Assembly: GCA_012656075.1 (NCBI GenBank)
Contig: JAAKBF010000171.1
Span: forward strand, 1,736,001-1,800,000
Origin: Phytophthora hibernalis
Lineage: Eukaryota > Oomycota > Peronosporomycetes > Peronosporales > Peronosporaceae
Direction of reading: 5' to 3'
Length of the DNA stretch: 64,000 nt
Shown piece after piece: positions 46,501-57,419 of this stretch (its first letter is position 1; each line of letters opens with the position of its first letter). The position numbers and the translations under genes were made by a program. The notes below the pieces were generated by a model that saw only the letters and a list, made by a program, of their open reading frames with translations, was not told the DNA's origin and did not search any database.

Positions 46501-46680
46501 TCCGATGGACTGAAACAGAATTCTAAAATAGAGGTAAACATATCTGCAAACAACAATAAGATAACTATATATACATAAAACGTATGCAAAGAGATCCTAT
46601 AGAGTAGATTTTGCTAGTTCGACGCAAGTTTCTTGTGAGCGTATGGGTTGTGCATCTCTTTGTGGGAGTGTTGTAGTTAA

Positions 46681-46772
46681 TTTAAGTACCAACTTTTGGT
46701 AAACAGATCTGGTTTCTAATCTTAGTTAGAAACAGATGCGAATTGGGTAGAATTTGGTATTACTAAAGTGTA
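46681..46772 (+). repeat. Dispersed repeat, inverted copy of 25399-25500
   Basis: It matches the reverse complement of 25399-25500 with few changes, including the GGTTTCTAATCTTAG/TTAGAAAC palindrome. The two copies are 21 kb apart in opposite orientation. Confidence 0.6.
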
Positions 46773-47006
46773 CCAGTCAGTTCCAGATCTTTTGTCAAGT
46801 TCAACTATTTACTTGTTCCAAAACTATAGTCAACTTGTTGCACTAGCTTTCACAATGGCTGCAATAGCAGATCGCTCTGGAGCGGGCAGAAATGATGCTG
46901 TGGTATCAGAGCACCTGATGCTCCAAGGAAGTATTTCCTCCCGGGCAAGCTTAACTTCGACATGTGACGAATCTTGAAAGTGTTTTCTCCGCCAACAGTA
47001 ACGCAA

Positions 47007-47789
47007 TCATCCAAGCACTGTAGAGTTAGGGACCCTGCGTTCGGGCTTGCCGTGGCAACCGTCGAATGCCACCTTCACGTTCTCTACCAGCTCGTCCAGC
47101 GTATGCGCAGCCATGCGCTGCTGGCGTGCCTGGAGAGCATTGAAGACAGCTAGGTCCAACACGTTCATGTCGGGACTATTGGCCAGTTGGAACTGCAACT
47201 GAACATTGCATCCGACGCCTCTACCGCCTGACACCACTCAGTGTCATCCGGCTGTTTGTGTGTAGGGGGCGTTATCTTGCTGCACGGTGATACGCCTCTC
47301 GTTTGCGGCTCCAGGAACTTGGCTCGGATTGACGGCTGCACGTGCTCCATCAGTATCTCCTTGTAGGAAGTATCTGGTCGACTATTGGAAGCTAAGTGCG
47401 GCGCATGTACGATGGCAATGCGTACGACCCGTTGCGCTCATAGTTGGAGAGAGCGCGACACCAGACGCGCGAGACCGTTCGGGTGTGTACTCCAAACGCT
47501 TCGGCTACAGTCCTCACAGAATTATCCGGTACGACGCCGCAAGTAGCTTCGTGGAGAAGGGCAGCCACTACACGCACACGCTGGGCGTTAGAGAGGTTGC
47601 CGGCTTCTGGGAGGGGCGTGGATCAGGGGCGCTGATACGACTCATCGTGATGGTCTTGGGTACTTGGCGGGCAGGTTTCTGGGGTGTGGCGATATCAATA
47701 CGAATGACCTCTATCATGAGCCTTAAAATGCTAGTCAACCGCTTCCGTTGGCTGTCATGGCTCGAGTTATTGTAAGCTCGGCACACCAT
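47007..47789 (-). mobile_element. mariner-like transposase remnant, second copy
   Basis: The minus-strand pieces are in transposase order: a helix-turn-helix (SVRTVAEAFGVHTRTVSRVW, about 47520), the second catalytic region ITVQQDNAP (about 47285) and the third region LANSPDMNVLDLAVFNALQ (about 47180) of a Tc1/mariner DDE transposase. The first catalytic Asp region is not evident and the frame changes several times, so the copy is dead. Confidence 0.65.
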
Positions 47790-49890
47790 TCAAACCGTGG
47801 TATCGAGGCGGTTCAATTACTGTCAATAACATGGCTATAGTTAGTTTTGACGAATCGCAAGCGCAATCTTGTAAAGTGGACAATAGATCTGGAACAGCCT
47901 GGTACTGAGCTTTATAAATGTTATTGAGCAACCATGACCAACAAAGGAAAGAGAACCCAACCGAATGAAGAGCTGGGGATGGCACTAACTTTTGAATTTG
48001 CCCCTCCGTCGGACGGTTATTCATACATACAACTTCGGCCAAGACAACAAGAAGTAGTTTATGTTTGTTCAGCATCGAGGTAGAGTTATATGCTGCCTTT
48101 TTGTAAATCTACATGTATTCAAAACTGCATTGGGCGATTGGTTGAATCTCCGGCGGTGAAACTGCCGGCGAGTGGCTGACTGCCGAATTCACACTATGTC
48201 CGATTCGTACTTACTGCGACACATGTGCTGCTATGGGAACTTCGCAATGGCGGTTAATCGAACCGCCCAAGATCTACAAATTTGGACGGAATTCACAATA
48301 CTGCTTGTTGGAAATTCTATCGGAACCTCTCAGCCTTGAACTCTCGCACAGCCTAGCACCTATCCGAGCCTTCCCACAACCAGGCCGAAGCTAAGGTATG
48401 GATAGGTCAGACGAATGTGAAGCACGTGAAGCCCGACTTGTACACTTGACGGTATAAAGAAGACTGAATTTGTTAGAGCGCTAGTGGATCTCTCGAACTC
48501 GTCCTAGCACTTCTGGTCCAAGCTCACTACGATCTGTTTCACATCGTCTCAGCTCCCTTTCCACCTGAACCGGTTCAATCCCCAGGCCCATATTGAAGTT
48601 CAAGACCCTGGTACATGCATTCCAACACTGCTCGTTAATAAAAGAGCCCTCTCATCCAGAACAGGCTCGGTATTTTTGTTTTTCGGCAGTGTAATAACAC
48701 AACAGGCCAGCAACACGGTTTTATTATCCAACTAAGAATTGTGTCTGATCTCACGATTTTGTTTGTGTTGAGTTAACATGTAAATACATAAGCACGGCCA
48801 TTGCCAGGTGGAACTACGATCTTTGAGAAGCTACGTTATTAATGCAGGAGGCACGAAACGCGAGTCACACACTTCCGAGTCGGAAGTGTTTAACTCGCGC
48901 GAAAGTTTCGACGTCACGTGGCAATTGGCCGGAGGAGAGTCTGACGTTCGGGAAGGTCGTCCTCCATGGGCCCATCACGCGGACTCAATGGTTGCCTTGT
49001 TGTGCAACACGATTTTCCGACTTAGCAGGTGGTGATGACTACATGTACAACCAAGTGCGAGTCAGTCTGACAACTGGCTGTTTAGCTGCCCGTAATACGC
49101 ATATAAGCTTATTACGAAGTAAAAGTGTAAGTTTGCCGTACATGTACACCGTTCACGATTTTTGTCGGAGAACGTCTAAGACAACAATACCGGTATTTAA
49201 TTTTTATTGAAAGTAAGATCGTGAATAGCTTCGGCTCGCCAATATCTGTTTAAATCCGCTGTCTTTATGTTCCTTTGAACTCTTCAAGAAAAGTTTTGTT
49301 GTCCGTGAAAAGGTACAGAAGCATTGACTAAATTTGAACCACGACTAATTAGAGTGAACGGTGTATTCGTGCATCTACCGCCCCTTAGGCTCTGCGATCT
49401 CCGTTCACGTTTTCTGCCTAGTCCCAACCAAACTTGCAAGCTCTTTGAATTATCCGAGCCACTTTTATCGTCTTGGATTCCAGTTGTCAAACCAGAGTCA
49501 GGTCACACGAACGAAAATCGATTGTTTTCGGATCGGTCGCTCGATTTCATGCAGCGCGTTCTTTGGATCATTATGCTCCTCCGGGGATGTCCACACGTTT
49601 TCTCATCAATCCCATAAGGATTCCTAGGGTCACTGCAGCTACTATACTGAGGAAAGTAATACTGTATATACGGTAATCATATACCACATGTAATTTAGTT
49701 CAACATGTGCTGTACCGGTACGAACAGCAAATCTCGCGTTGCCGCCCTCTCTGGTTCATGTAAACGCACCCGGTATCGTTGTAATCCGCTCCAACATTAC
49801 CCTGCTGGTTCTCCCAGCACCACTCCAGGTTTTACCGCCTACTGCACACAACTCTCTACTGTACCAGGTCAAGTTACCCGCAGCACCGCC
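47790..49890. other. Gene-poor region upstream of the glucanase-inhibitor-like gene
   Basis: No domain-bearing ORF was recognised. A B-box-like GGTTCAATCCCC at about 48571 has no matching tRNA fold. The last 200 bp before 49891 presumably hold the promoter of the next gene, but no clear initiator was found. Confidence 0.4.
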
Positions 49891-50663
49891 ATGAAGGTCA
49901 TCTCCACCGTTGTGTCTGCGTCCGTCCTGATCGGATCGGTAATTGCCATCCTTGGCGGACAGAAGGTCCCGCAGGGCGCGAAGACGTACGTGACTGGCAT
50001 CCGTTCCTCCATCGACCCCAACTCCGCCGACGACTTCAGTTTCTGCGGCGGAGCTCTGATCTCCCCACTTACGTCCTCACGACGGCTTCGTGCACGACCA
50101 CGGCCGCTGCCAACTTCGTGTCAGTGGGTGCGCACTACATCAACGGTGGCCAAGACGGCGATGAGATCAAGGTCGTGTCTGTCAAGAACCACCCGCAGTT
50201 CAACAAGGACACGCTGGCGAACGACTTCGCCGTGCTGACGCTAGCCAAACCTAGCAAGTACAAACCCGTGAAGCTCCCGGCTCCGGGCGGCGCCGACATC
50301 AAGACAGGTATGTGGGCGACCGTCGTGGGCTGGGGTCTCACCTCTGCCCCGCCCAACGGCATGGGCTCCGAAGAGCTGCTCAGCCTGAGCCAGCAGGTGT
50401 GGACCAACCAGGAGTGCCGCAAGGCTCTCAAGTCAGACACGATCGACATGTCCCAGGTGTGCGCCGGTGGTATCCAAGGTAAGTCTCCGTGCCAGGGCGA
50501 CACCGGCGGTCCACTCGTCAAGGAGAACGCCAAGGGCGACGGTGATGACATGTTGGTCGGCCTCGTGAGCGGCGGCAACGGCTGCGGCCAGAAGGGATCG
50601 CCCGCCATCTACTCGCGCGTGTCCTCGGCGCTGCCCTGGATCAGCTCCGTAACGAAGAAGTAA
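49891..50663 (+). CDS. Secreted trypsin-like protein lacking catalytic residues (glucanase-inhibitor-type)
   Basis: The ATG at 49891 opens a signal peptide (MKVISTVVSASVLIGSVIA), then ILGG and a chymotrypsin-fold domain with FCGGALIS. One base is missing near 50066, after which VLTTASC follows, where an active protease has VLTAAHC, so the catalytic His is Ser. The Asp motif survives as NDFAVLTL. The Ser motif reads CQGDTGGPL, so the nucleophile is Thr instead of Ser. Cys residues for disulfides and the AIYSRVS/WI end are conserved, about 257 residues in all. Phytophthora glucanase inhibitor proteins are secreted trypsin homologues without proteolytic activity that bind plant endo-beta-1,3-glucanases. 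This gene fits that class, although direct orthology is inferred. It sits at the edge of transposon-rich DNA. Confidence 0.8.
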
Positions 50664-51285
50664 GGCTAGAATATAGCCAAGCTTCCTATCAATTCAGATA
50701 TACTTCTGAATGTTGGCTGTTTATGCAGTTGAAACCCACAAAAGACATCGGAATTCGTGGTGGGGGTCCAGTTTTCGGAATTTCTCGCTGGGAAGGAGAA
50801 CAGCTCGGACAGTCAGCAACAGTACATGACACCACCAAATGGCGCTACAGGTGAAGAATTTTTTTACGTCGAGCATCTTCCGGCTCCGTCACGCGGGACT
50901 CAAACACCACTCGGTACAAATTCCGCTACTGCACATGACGCGTCTTATCCTGGAGGAACACGATGATCAAGTCTTCGACCGTCGCAACGTTCATATGTAG
51001 ACTTTAATCCGTCGCCGTGGCATGAGGGGATATTACCTTCGGTAGTCTGGTACATGCTATGAAGTTTACTCCTTCTCCGTCAGACGTTGATACACAAGTT
51101 GCGCTAGCTGCGCGTTCATCTTTTTGGCGACAAGACTTAAGTGATCTGCCGTCGAGCGTCAAACTCGCATGAAATACAACAAAAACCAGAATACTGTGTT
51201 TGCTACAAAAATGAAAGCATCACGCGGTACCTGAATTTGCTCTAAAATCGACTTGGCGGTTTAGCTTTAGCCAGCATGACGGCTA
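50664..51285. other. Intergenic region
   Basis: It separates convergent genes. A plus-strand ORF at 50757-50966 lacks an ATG at its start (GTG) and has no domain. Nothing else is supported. Confidence 0.4.
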
Positions 51286-52157
51286 TTAAATGGCAGCAGG
51301 TGTCTTGATCTTGATGGTGTTCTTGTAACCTGCCAGTTCCAATTTGAACGGCGTCGCTTTCGTGATTTTCCAATCCACCAGCCGTGCTCGAGACACATCC
51401 GAGTAGAAACTCCAGTCAAACGTACTTCTCAGCGTGTGACGCGTCGGGACTTCCTCGCCACTACTTGTCGCCAACAACTGCTCCGTGACGGCGTACCGCA
51501 CTTTCATACACACAGCTTCGTTCATGTGGTACATACTGCATGTCTCGTTCTTCTGATCTTCCGTCGCGTCCGCGTACTCGTACACGGCCTCTGCCAGTCT
51601 GATATCCTGCACCTGCAGCCTCTCCAACGTGAACGTCGTGCCCTCGGGCAAGCCCAGGGCCTGTCGTTGGGCCTCGAGCTTGGCCGCCCACTTGTCAACG
51701 CAGTCGTTAGTCGCCACTTCCGTCAAGAGAGTGGGGCTCTTTTCCTGATATGTTACCAGGTTATGAGCCCACTTGTCGCTGTAGAGTTCACTGAAAACCA
51801 CGTGCACCGCATGTCTGGCGCCCAGAAGGAAGTCCGGCAGGTCGATGGGTTGGTCCGGCGGGATGAGACACACCAGGTACATGCACACTCGCTGCCGCAA
51901 CGTGGCACTGCGCGCGAAGTGGCGACTGAGCGGCGACGCTGCGCTGTCCAAGTGGATGAGCTGGTTGTAGGCCAGGAAGCTGCGCGCCGCCAAGTGCAGC
52001 ACCTTGGCGCGGGCCATGACGTAGCTGGTGACACGGGGCTTGTGAGGAAAGTGCGGCGTTGCAATTGGAAGGCAGTTGCAGGTGCGTTTAGGACCGATCG
52101 AGCGCTGAGTGTTGCACGGTGCACGCGCGTGCTGGAGCGACAGAGGGACGAGAGCAT
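51286..52157 (-). CDS. Unknown mitochondrially targeted protein
   Basis: The ATG at 52157 starts an Arg/Ser/Ala-rich presequence without acidic residues (MLSSLCRSSTRVHRATLSAR), typical of mitochondrial import. Adding one base near 52047 joins it to a continuous frame down to 51286, about 290 residues. The body has a helical part with FLAYNQLIHLDSAAS, a central region, and a C-terminal block FDWSFYSDVSRARLVDWKIT. I do not recognise the family with confidence. The C-terminal block is faintly like Tim44/mL45-type folds, which is only a suggestion. Confidence 0.6.
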
Positions 52158-52333
52158 TACGGCAGAAACGTCCGATCGGCGACTGCAACTGAAGACCGCT
52201 GAATTCCTGAAGAGACTTACCTTATTAAAATCGGGATAAAGACTACAGGGAAGCAAAGAATATTGTGACTACCTGGGAGTCAAGTAGGAAATGTATCCAT
52301 TTGCTCGTTTGCTTGTGGCCCTCCACGCATCCG

Positions 52334-52721
52334 TCATGCGAACTCGAGCAGATCCCGCTGCGTCTTGTGCGGTCGGTTGAGGTGGTAGAACATCAACCAA
52401 TTGGCCAGCCAGTTCATACTCGACGGAGCGAACACATCCTGCGTCTGGTATTCCCCGAAAATGTCCTTCCGTGCTCGAAGTTTAGTCAGCGTGGCTACAA
52501 CATCCTGAAAACCTTCAGCCAGAGGTTCCTCGCCATTCGAAGACGACGAAAAGTGACGTTGCTGCTGTTGCGACAAATGCAGTGCACCGAATTTTGCCTT
52601 GGGGCTGTTAGTGACTCTGGTGACGTTGGTTCCGTGCTGTAGAGCCCGGTAGGACCTTGCCACGAAGTTTGGCAGTCGCCCAAGGCGCTAAGTACGCGAT
52701 GGAGGTTACGATGCTGGCCAT
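52334..52721 (-). CDS. Small putative mitochondrial protein
   Basis: A C-terminal frame of about 105 codons is clear: QQQQRHFSSSSNGEEPLAEG, DVVATLTKLRARKDIFGEYQ and NWLANWLMFYHLN, ending LLEFA at 52334. It has no ATG of its own. An ATG at 52721 (MASIVTSIAYL) can be joined if two bases are missing near 52690-52670, consistent with the error pattern in the window. The Ser-rich RHFSSSS segment resembles a presequence cleavage region. Function unknown. Confidence 0.45.
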
Positions 52722-52795
52722 GTACTCCCGAGAGTTTGCCGACTAGAGAAGCTGAGACTCGAGGGCCATTGGTGCCTGATTGTGAGACGGCTCAA

Positions 52796-53178
52796 ATGGT
52801 GCATCGCTCACTGGAGACTGTGAGCTACGATGCTTTCAAAGCGTTCGTGCTCAAATCCACAGCGGCTGGGATTCGCGCCGAGATGAAGGAGATCGAGGTG
52901 CACAGTGCGCACTTGCTGAGTGCGCACTACAACCGCGTTGCGAGGAGACCGACGACGAACAGCTCTGGGGCAAAGGTGCTTGGTGTGCCGAGGGACGAAC
53001 AACTTCAGCTGGTGGTACTGTTTGACATCACGGAGCATGGAACGTGGCGCTGCCTGACTCGGATGGGACTGAAGAAGTCGTCGCACGCCGCAACAAGGCG
53101 ATCTGGCAATTTGAGTCGAACGTTACCACGCCTGAAGACGTCGACTGGATCATTGAGCCGCTCCACCTCGTCGCGTAG
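52796..53178 (+). CDS. Small unknown protein, possible mL45/Tim44-like fold
   Basis: From an ATG at 52796 the frame reads LETVSYDAFKAFVLKSTAAG to QLQLVVLFDITEHG. Adding one base near 53041 continues it as IWQFESNVTTPEDVDWIIEP to a stop at 53176. The pattern of a beta-rich block ending in vDWII is reminiscent of mL45/Tim44-type domains, but I cannot confirm it. The true start could be upstream, since the frame is open to about 52740. It diverges from the gene ending at 52334 and its 3' end overlaps the next minus-strand gene. Confidence 0.45.
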
Positions 53179-55492
53179 AACAATGGAATCGGCGACAGAA
53201 CAAATACGAAAGGAGCGAAGCAGTGTAAATATTTTGTGTCGTGGATAGTGTTTCAGCCTGGAGGCTTATCAATTGCCACTTCTTTTCCAGTCGCCGCTCC
53301 TTGGTGGTGATTCGTGCCTCCAGCCGCCCTTCTCGGGTCGTCTTGCCGTCGATAATCTCAAAGCCAACACGACTTAACGCGGTCTCTGTGGCTCCTGTTC
53401 TGCACCTTGTTGGGTTGCTGTCTTTTGATCCGTTTCCGTTTTGTGCTCGGTGTGCAGTTCTGCCTGCAAAGCAGCCGCATTCGCGTAGTAGTTTGATGCT
53501 AGGAGGTGCCTTGGAGCTCCAATTTGCTTTCTCGTCGTCATCCTAAGCTTAGGATCATTGATAAGGACTGATTTCTGCAAAGCAGTAGCACTTGTGTAGT
53601 ACCTGGACGCTAGTAGCTGTCTTGGGGATCCAATGTGCTTTCTGGCCATCTTGAGTCCATACGGCATGTAGGATGAAGACGGCATGAAACTTCCGGGGTT
53701 TGCAGCTGGCGTCACTTGACCGCTTGGCCTTGGCACCTGCACTACAATAGCTGCCGGAAATGCCTTCTTTGGTTGCCTCTGCTTTATCACGCGCTTCCTC
53801 TGGTTTTCAGCTGCCGTCGCAAGCGATCCAGAATGTTTCTTCTTCAATAGCAGGCGAGCCATCTCCGGATTTTCGACTTTGAATACCTCGAAAACTCATC
53901 GCTAGCAGCGAGCATTTCATAGATAGCCGACCCGCCTGCCCTGCAACATGTCGAACAAATTGGCACTACGCGCGTCATCTTTCTGCTATTTGCTGTCAGT
54001 GCCGCTGATGGGTATGTGATGCGGCAACACGCGCACTGCCTTGACGAAGGCGGACCCTTTCCTCTATGCTGCAAAGCCGCATCCTTCATGGCCCTGAGTC
54101 GGTCTGCCAACGTAGTGAGCTGTCCGGAACAGTATTTGCAGAGCTGTTCTTCCACCAATTCGCCTTCTTCATTTTCTTCTCCATCCACAACAACAGTCTC
54201 CGGGAGTTTCTTGGTCCCTTGCACAGCTTCAGTTTTCTCATCAATTGAATTGTTTGTTGCTACAGTGTCCGAACTCCGTGGGCCTTCTTCATCCATTGCA
54301 ATATCGTGTGCTGATGATGCGTCGCATGAGTAGCAAATATGTGCCGTGCGCTTGATATTCCTACTTTTCTTCGAGAGGAATGACAGAGGGTACATGATAC
54401 GGCAGCAAGAGCACTTCCTGAGCGGTCGATCCCCATTTTCTTCATCGTCCTTCATATATTGCAGTGTCGCCCTCATCATTTTTCATTTTTCATCCACGGT
54501 AGACAGCTTACGTTTGCACTTCCTGCAACCTCCATCGGTCTCTTTTTCTTTGTCTTCACGTGTACGCTTGGCTGCTGCGCGTGTTGGTATTGCCACGACT
54601 ACATTCTGCCGCAAAGCAGACGATTCTGTTTCCACACCGATCGTGCTTGCTACTGCATTCCTTGATATTGATACAGCTCCATTCTTCCGCAAATTAGACA
54701 AGTTTGGTTTTACAGCAGTTGTAGTCGGTGCTGGTTTTGCCTCCATAGATGCCGAGCCGCACAAAAGCAAATCGGTGCCTGACAGCTTGCCTCTCTGCTT
54801 TTCAACGTGAGTGCCGCCATCGGATATGTGATGTGGCAGCACGAGCATTGCTTAGTGGGAGGAGGCTCTTGTCTTTTGTGATGTAAAAATGCTTCCTTCA
54901 TCACCCTAAGCCGTCGAGCCAACGGGGCCAAAGCCACCTTGCACTCCCTGCAGCATCCCTCCTTCTCGTCCACAGCAGCTCCGTTCACGTGATTCACCTT
55001 CACGTCCTCACTCCTCGTCCTCTTAACACCAACAGTCTCCCGACTGTTACTCTTCTTCACACATTTCACCGCCCAATTGCACATGTAGCAACGGGGCTCG
55101 GCAGATCTGCTCTGGTCTGTTAAGGCAAGCAGTGGGTACGAGATGAGGCAGCAACTGCACTGTCTTGTGGGCGGAGGTCCCTTTCCACCATGTCGAAGAG
55201 CTTCCGCCTTCATCATCTTGACCCTATCCGACAATGGGGTCAAGTATCCCTTGCAGCGCCTGCAATGTTCGATTGCTCCACTTTTCAGCCCGACGACCTG
55301 CCTCTCCTCTCGAGCTGCTACCGCCGCCTGAAGGCCAATAGCAGCTTGTTTTGCAGCTGTATATAGCTGGTTGTCTTGTGCTTCCAGTGTGAGCTTCTCA
55401 GTGTCGTTCCAGTCCTCGCTATCGGTGGAGAAGCCATCGTCGTAGGGAGCAACGGGCGGCGCATCGACCGCCAGCGACGACTTGGGGTGCAT
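53150..55492 (-). CDS. Cys-rich tandem-module protein (four putative zinc-binding modules), unknown family
   Basis: The ATG at 55492 opens an acidic N-terminus, then four copies of a module: CxxC, a spacer of about 30, CxCC followed by IxYP and xALTxxSR (diverged in copy 3), and a final CxxC. Module 1 (residues 77-138) reads CRRC, QCSCCLISYP, CYMC. Module 2 (181-244) reads CREC, QCSCCHITYP, ending in CFC. Modules 3 and 4 lie at about 54530-54330 and 54150-53930 (CSCCRIMYP and CACCRITYP). The last third has a shorter internal repeat (RKHIGSPRQLLAS/RKQIGAPRHLLAS) and a tail with FEIIDGKTTRE. One-base gaps near 54762, 53892 and 53393 and one in-frame TGA at 54483-54485 inside module 3 interrupt it. 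The end at 53150 is uncertain. I do not recognise the family; metal binding is inferred from the Cys pattern. Confidence 0.6.
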
Positions 55493-55582
55493 AATTCAGA
55501 AGATGACAATGTGATTGGGTGAAATAGAACAGCCACGTACCAGATATCGCTGCTTAATGTATTAATATTATTAATATTAATA

Positions 55583-56158
55583 CCGTATTCCCCTGTTACA
55601 AGCGTCGCTTTGTTACAAGCGTCACTGAATTTCATCCAATCACATAGCTTTATTTTTTGGCTGATTTTCCTTTTGTTACAAGCGTCAGGTAATGAGTGGG
55701 GAGGCCACGATTAAATGGAGAAGGTCGCAAGCCGAACCGAGGCCTACGTGCGTCATTCACGTACAAGTTCAAGTCTGACTGCATAAAGTCCTTCAAGGCA
55801 TCGGGTGAAGACGAGTTAGATGGAGGAGAATTGAGCCCTCAGGCCAAGCGAAGTAAATTTCATACAAATAAAAACGGCATCGGTGCTGGTTAGTCCACAC
55901 GCCCGCCACGGCCCTCAAAATTGGTGTCAAGCTGGATCACATACAGGTGTAGCATAATACCAACGCTGGTCGCCGTCGCCTCAGCGGTTGTCCAGGAAAT
56001 GCTGCGAGTGGTCGCCGTACCAGCCGCATTACTGTCCAAGTTCGTGTAGGTGATACCGTACAACTCATATTAAGTACGTGTAGATTGCATTTGCACCCAA
56101 AGTTCATTTCCCTAACCCTCACATGTAGATTGGTGACGCTTGTAACAGGGGAATACGG
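55583..56158. mobile_element. Small DNA transposon with 24-bp perfect TIRs and TA target duplication
   Basis: The 24-bp ends at 55583-55606 and 56135-56158 are perfect inverted repeats beginning CCGTATTCCCCTGTTACAAG, and each is flanked by TA. The 576-bp interior holds a short ORF (55696-55893) starting GRPRLNGEGRKPNRGLRASF, which resembles the N-terminal basic region of oomycete transposases. It is therefore probably an internally deleted, non-autonomous element. A related end lies at 22358-22404. Confidence 0.75.
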
Positions 56159-56238
56159 TACATGTATAAAAACTCGGCAGCACTATGGGTACACCCAAGC
56201 ACAAATAAGGGGATTGCTCTCCCTTATTTGTGCTTCTG

Positions 56239-56902
56239 CTAGCTTCGAGTGCGGACCAATCGACTATTTTTCTCAGCTTCGCGCTTCTCCTGCCGCCGTT
56301 CCCGAGCCGTCTTGCCACCTACCAACTCAAACTGTTCATCCCACCGCTGCTTGACCGACTTGCGCTCAAACGGCGGCAACTGACTCGCTCCCTCTTCCGC
56401 TGCTCCTTCAGCGCCTGCTTCTCAACAGCAACAGCCTCTGTGTATTGGGGGCTCCGTCTGAGCTTGTGTAGCACTTCTGGGGGCGCTTGGCTGCAAGACC
56501 GACACCTCGGGATCGCGCGCTGCGGGGATCTGTTCGCCATCCCGAACTTGTTCAACGGATAGTCCACGCAGCAGCAGGCGCAGCGCTTCGTGCCGAATGT
56601 GCCTAATTGGAGCTCTGCCTTCTCCTTCTCACTCACGACAGGAAGTTTGCGTCGACAGCATTTGCACTTGTTGTAGGTCGGTCTGGCCTTGGCTTTCGCA
56701 CCCTCGGAGGGCTCTGCATCGAGATTGGTACAGGTATCTCCACTATTTTCGATTTCGACCTTTTCGTCGGTTGTCGACTCGGTGGCTGCATTTGGATGGG
56801 TCGCTGGAGTATTATCTGTCGCGAGCTCGAACAGTTCTTCGTCGTAGCATTCGCTCTCGGTGGACGAGCCGTGGTACGGCGCAATGGCGGCCGAGGATAT
56901 CA
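56239..56902 (-). pseudogene. Second Cys-rich module paralogue, 5' end cut by MULE
   Basis: The frame shares the N-terminal SxxxAPYxxxSTxSE block and the module (CKCC, KRCACCCVDYP, CRSC) with the gene at 53150-55492. It also shares the tail (FELVGGKTARERRQ), after one missing base near 56392, ending at 56239. Only one module is present. No ATG exists: the frame runs directly into the left TIR of the MULE at 56903. A minus-strand ATG on the far side of the MULE (59546, MPHEHLAGS) could be its original start. It is annotated as disrupted by insertion. Confidence 0.6.
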
Positions 56903-56945
56903 ATTTTTGGGTCAAATTCGGTCAAGGTCAAAATGGGTCAACACA
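56903..56945 (+). repeat. MULE left terminal inverted repeat
   Basis: Begins ATTTTTGGGTCAAATTCGG and contains repeated GGTCAA units. It pairs with 59473-59518. Confidence 0.8.
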
Positions 56946-57419
56946 TTTATTTGGGGGTCAAATTTGACATGGGTCAAATTGGATCAAATTTTATCATGAT
57001 AAAAGGGTAAGGAGTTTAACCTTTTAAAACAATTATATATGTTAATCTAAAACGTGGTCAAAACTCCTTTTGGAATGCGCGCGAAAGCATGCCATTCCGT
57101 TGTCACAATATAGCAAAATTGCCCCGGATTTGCTCGGTTGAGGCTATTTGCTATCACCGATCTCGGGGATCGCCACACGAAACTACAAGGAATTCAACGA
57201 TTGACGAGGAAGGACACACGACGTTACGAGCAATGTCATGATCAGCGTAGTATCGACCGTAGGACGAGCGAAGTGATGGTAACGACAGCTCGTAACTAGC
57301 TATAAGGAGGAGAGAACCCCACATATCTTGCTCGAACTCAAATATACTCACTTTTAAATTGCCTTCTTACCTCGCAAGCATCAAGCTCACGACCTCTACC
57401 CCTCTAACCTTCAGCAACA

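Noticed and set aside
47392..47577. Small independent regulator with a helix-turn-helix
   Set aside because: It is collinear with downstream mariner catalytic motifs and so belongs to the transposase remnant.
48560..48590. B-box-like GGTTCAATCCCC suggesting a tRNA gene
   Set aside because: The flanking bases do not form a T-arm stem and no A box or acceptor stem could be found.
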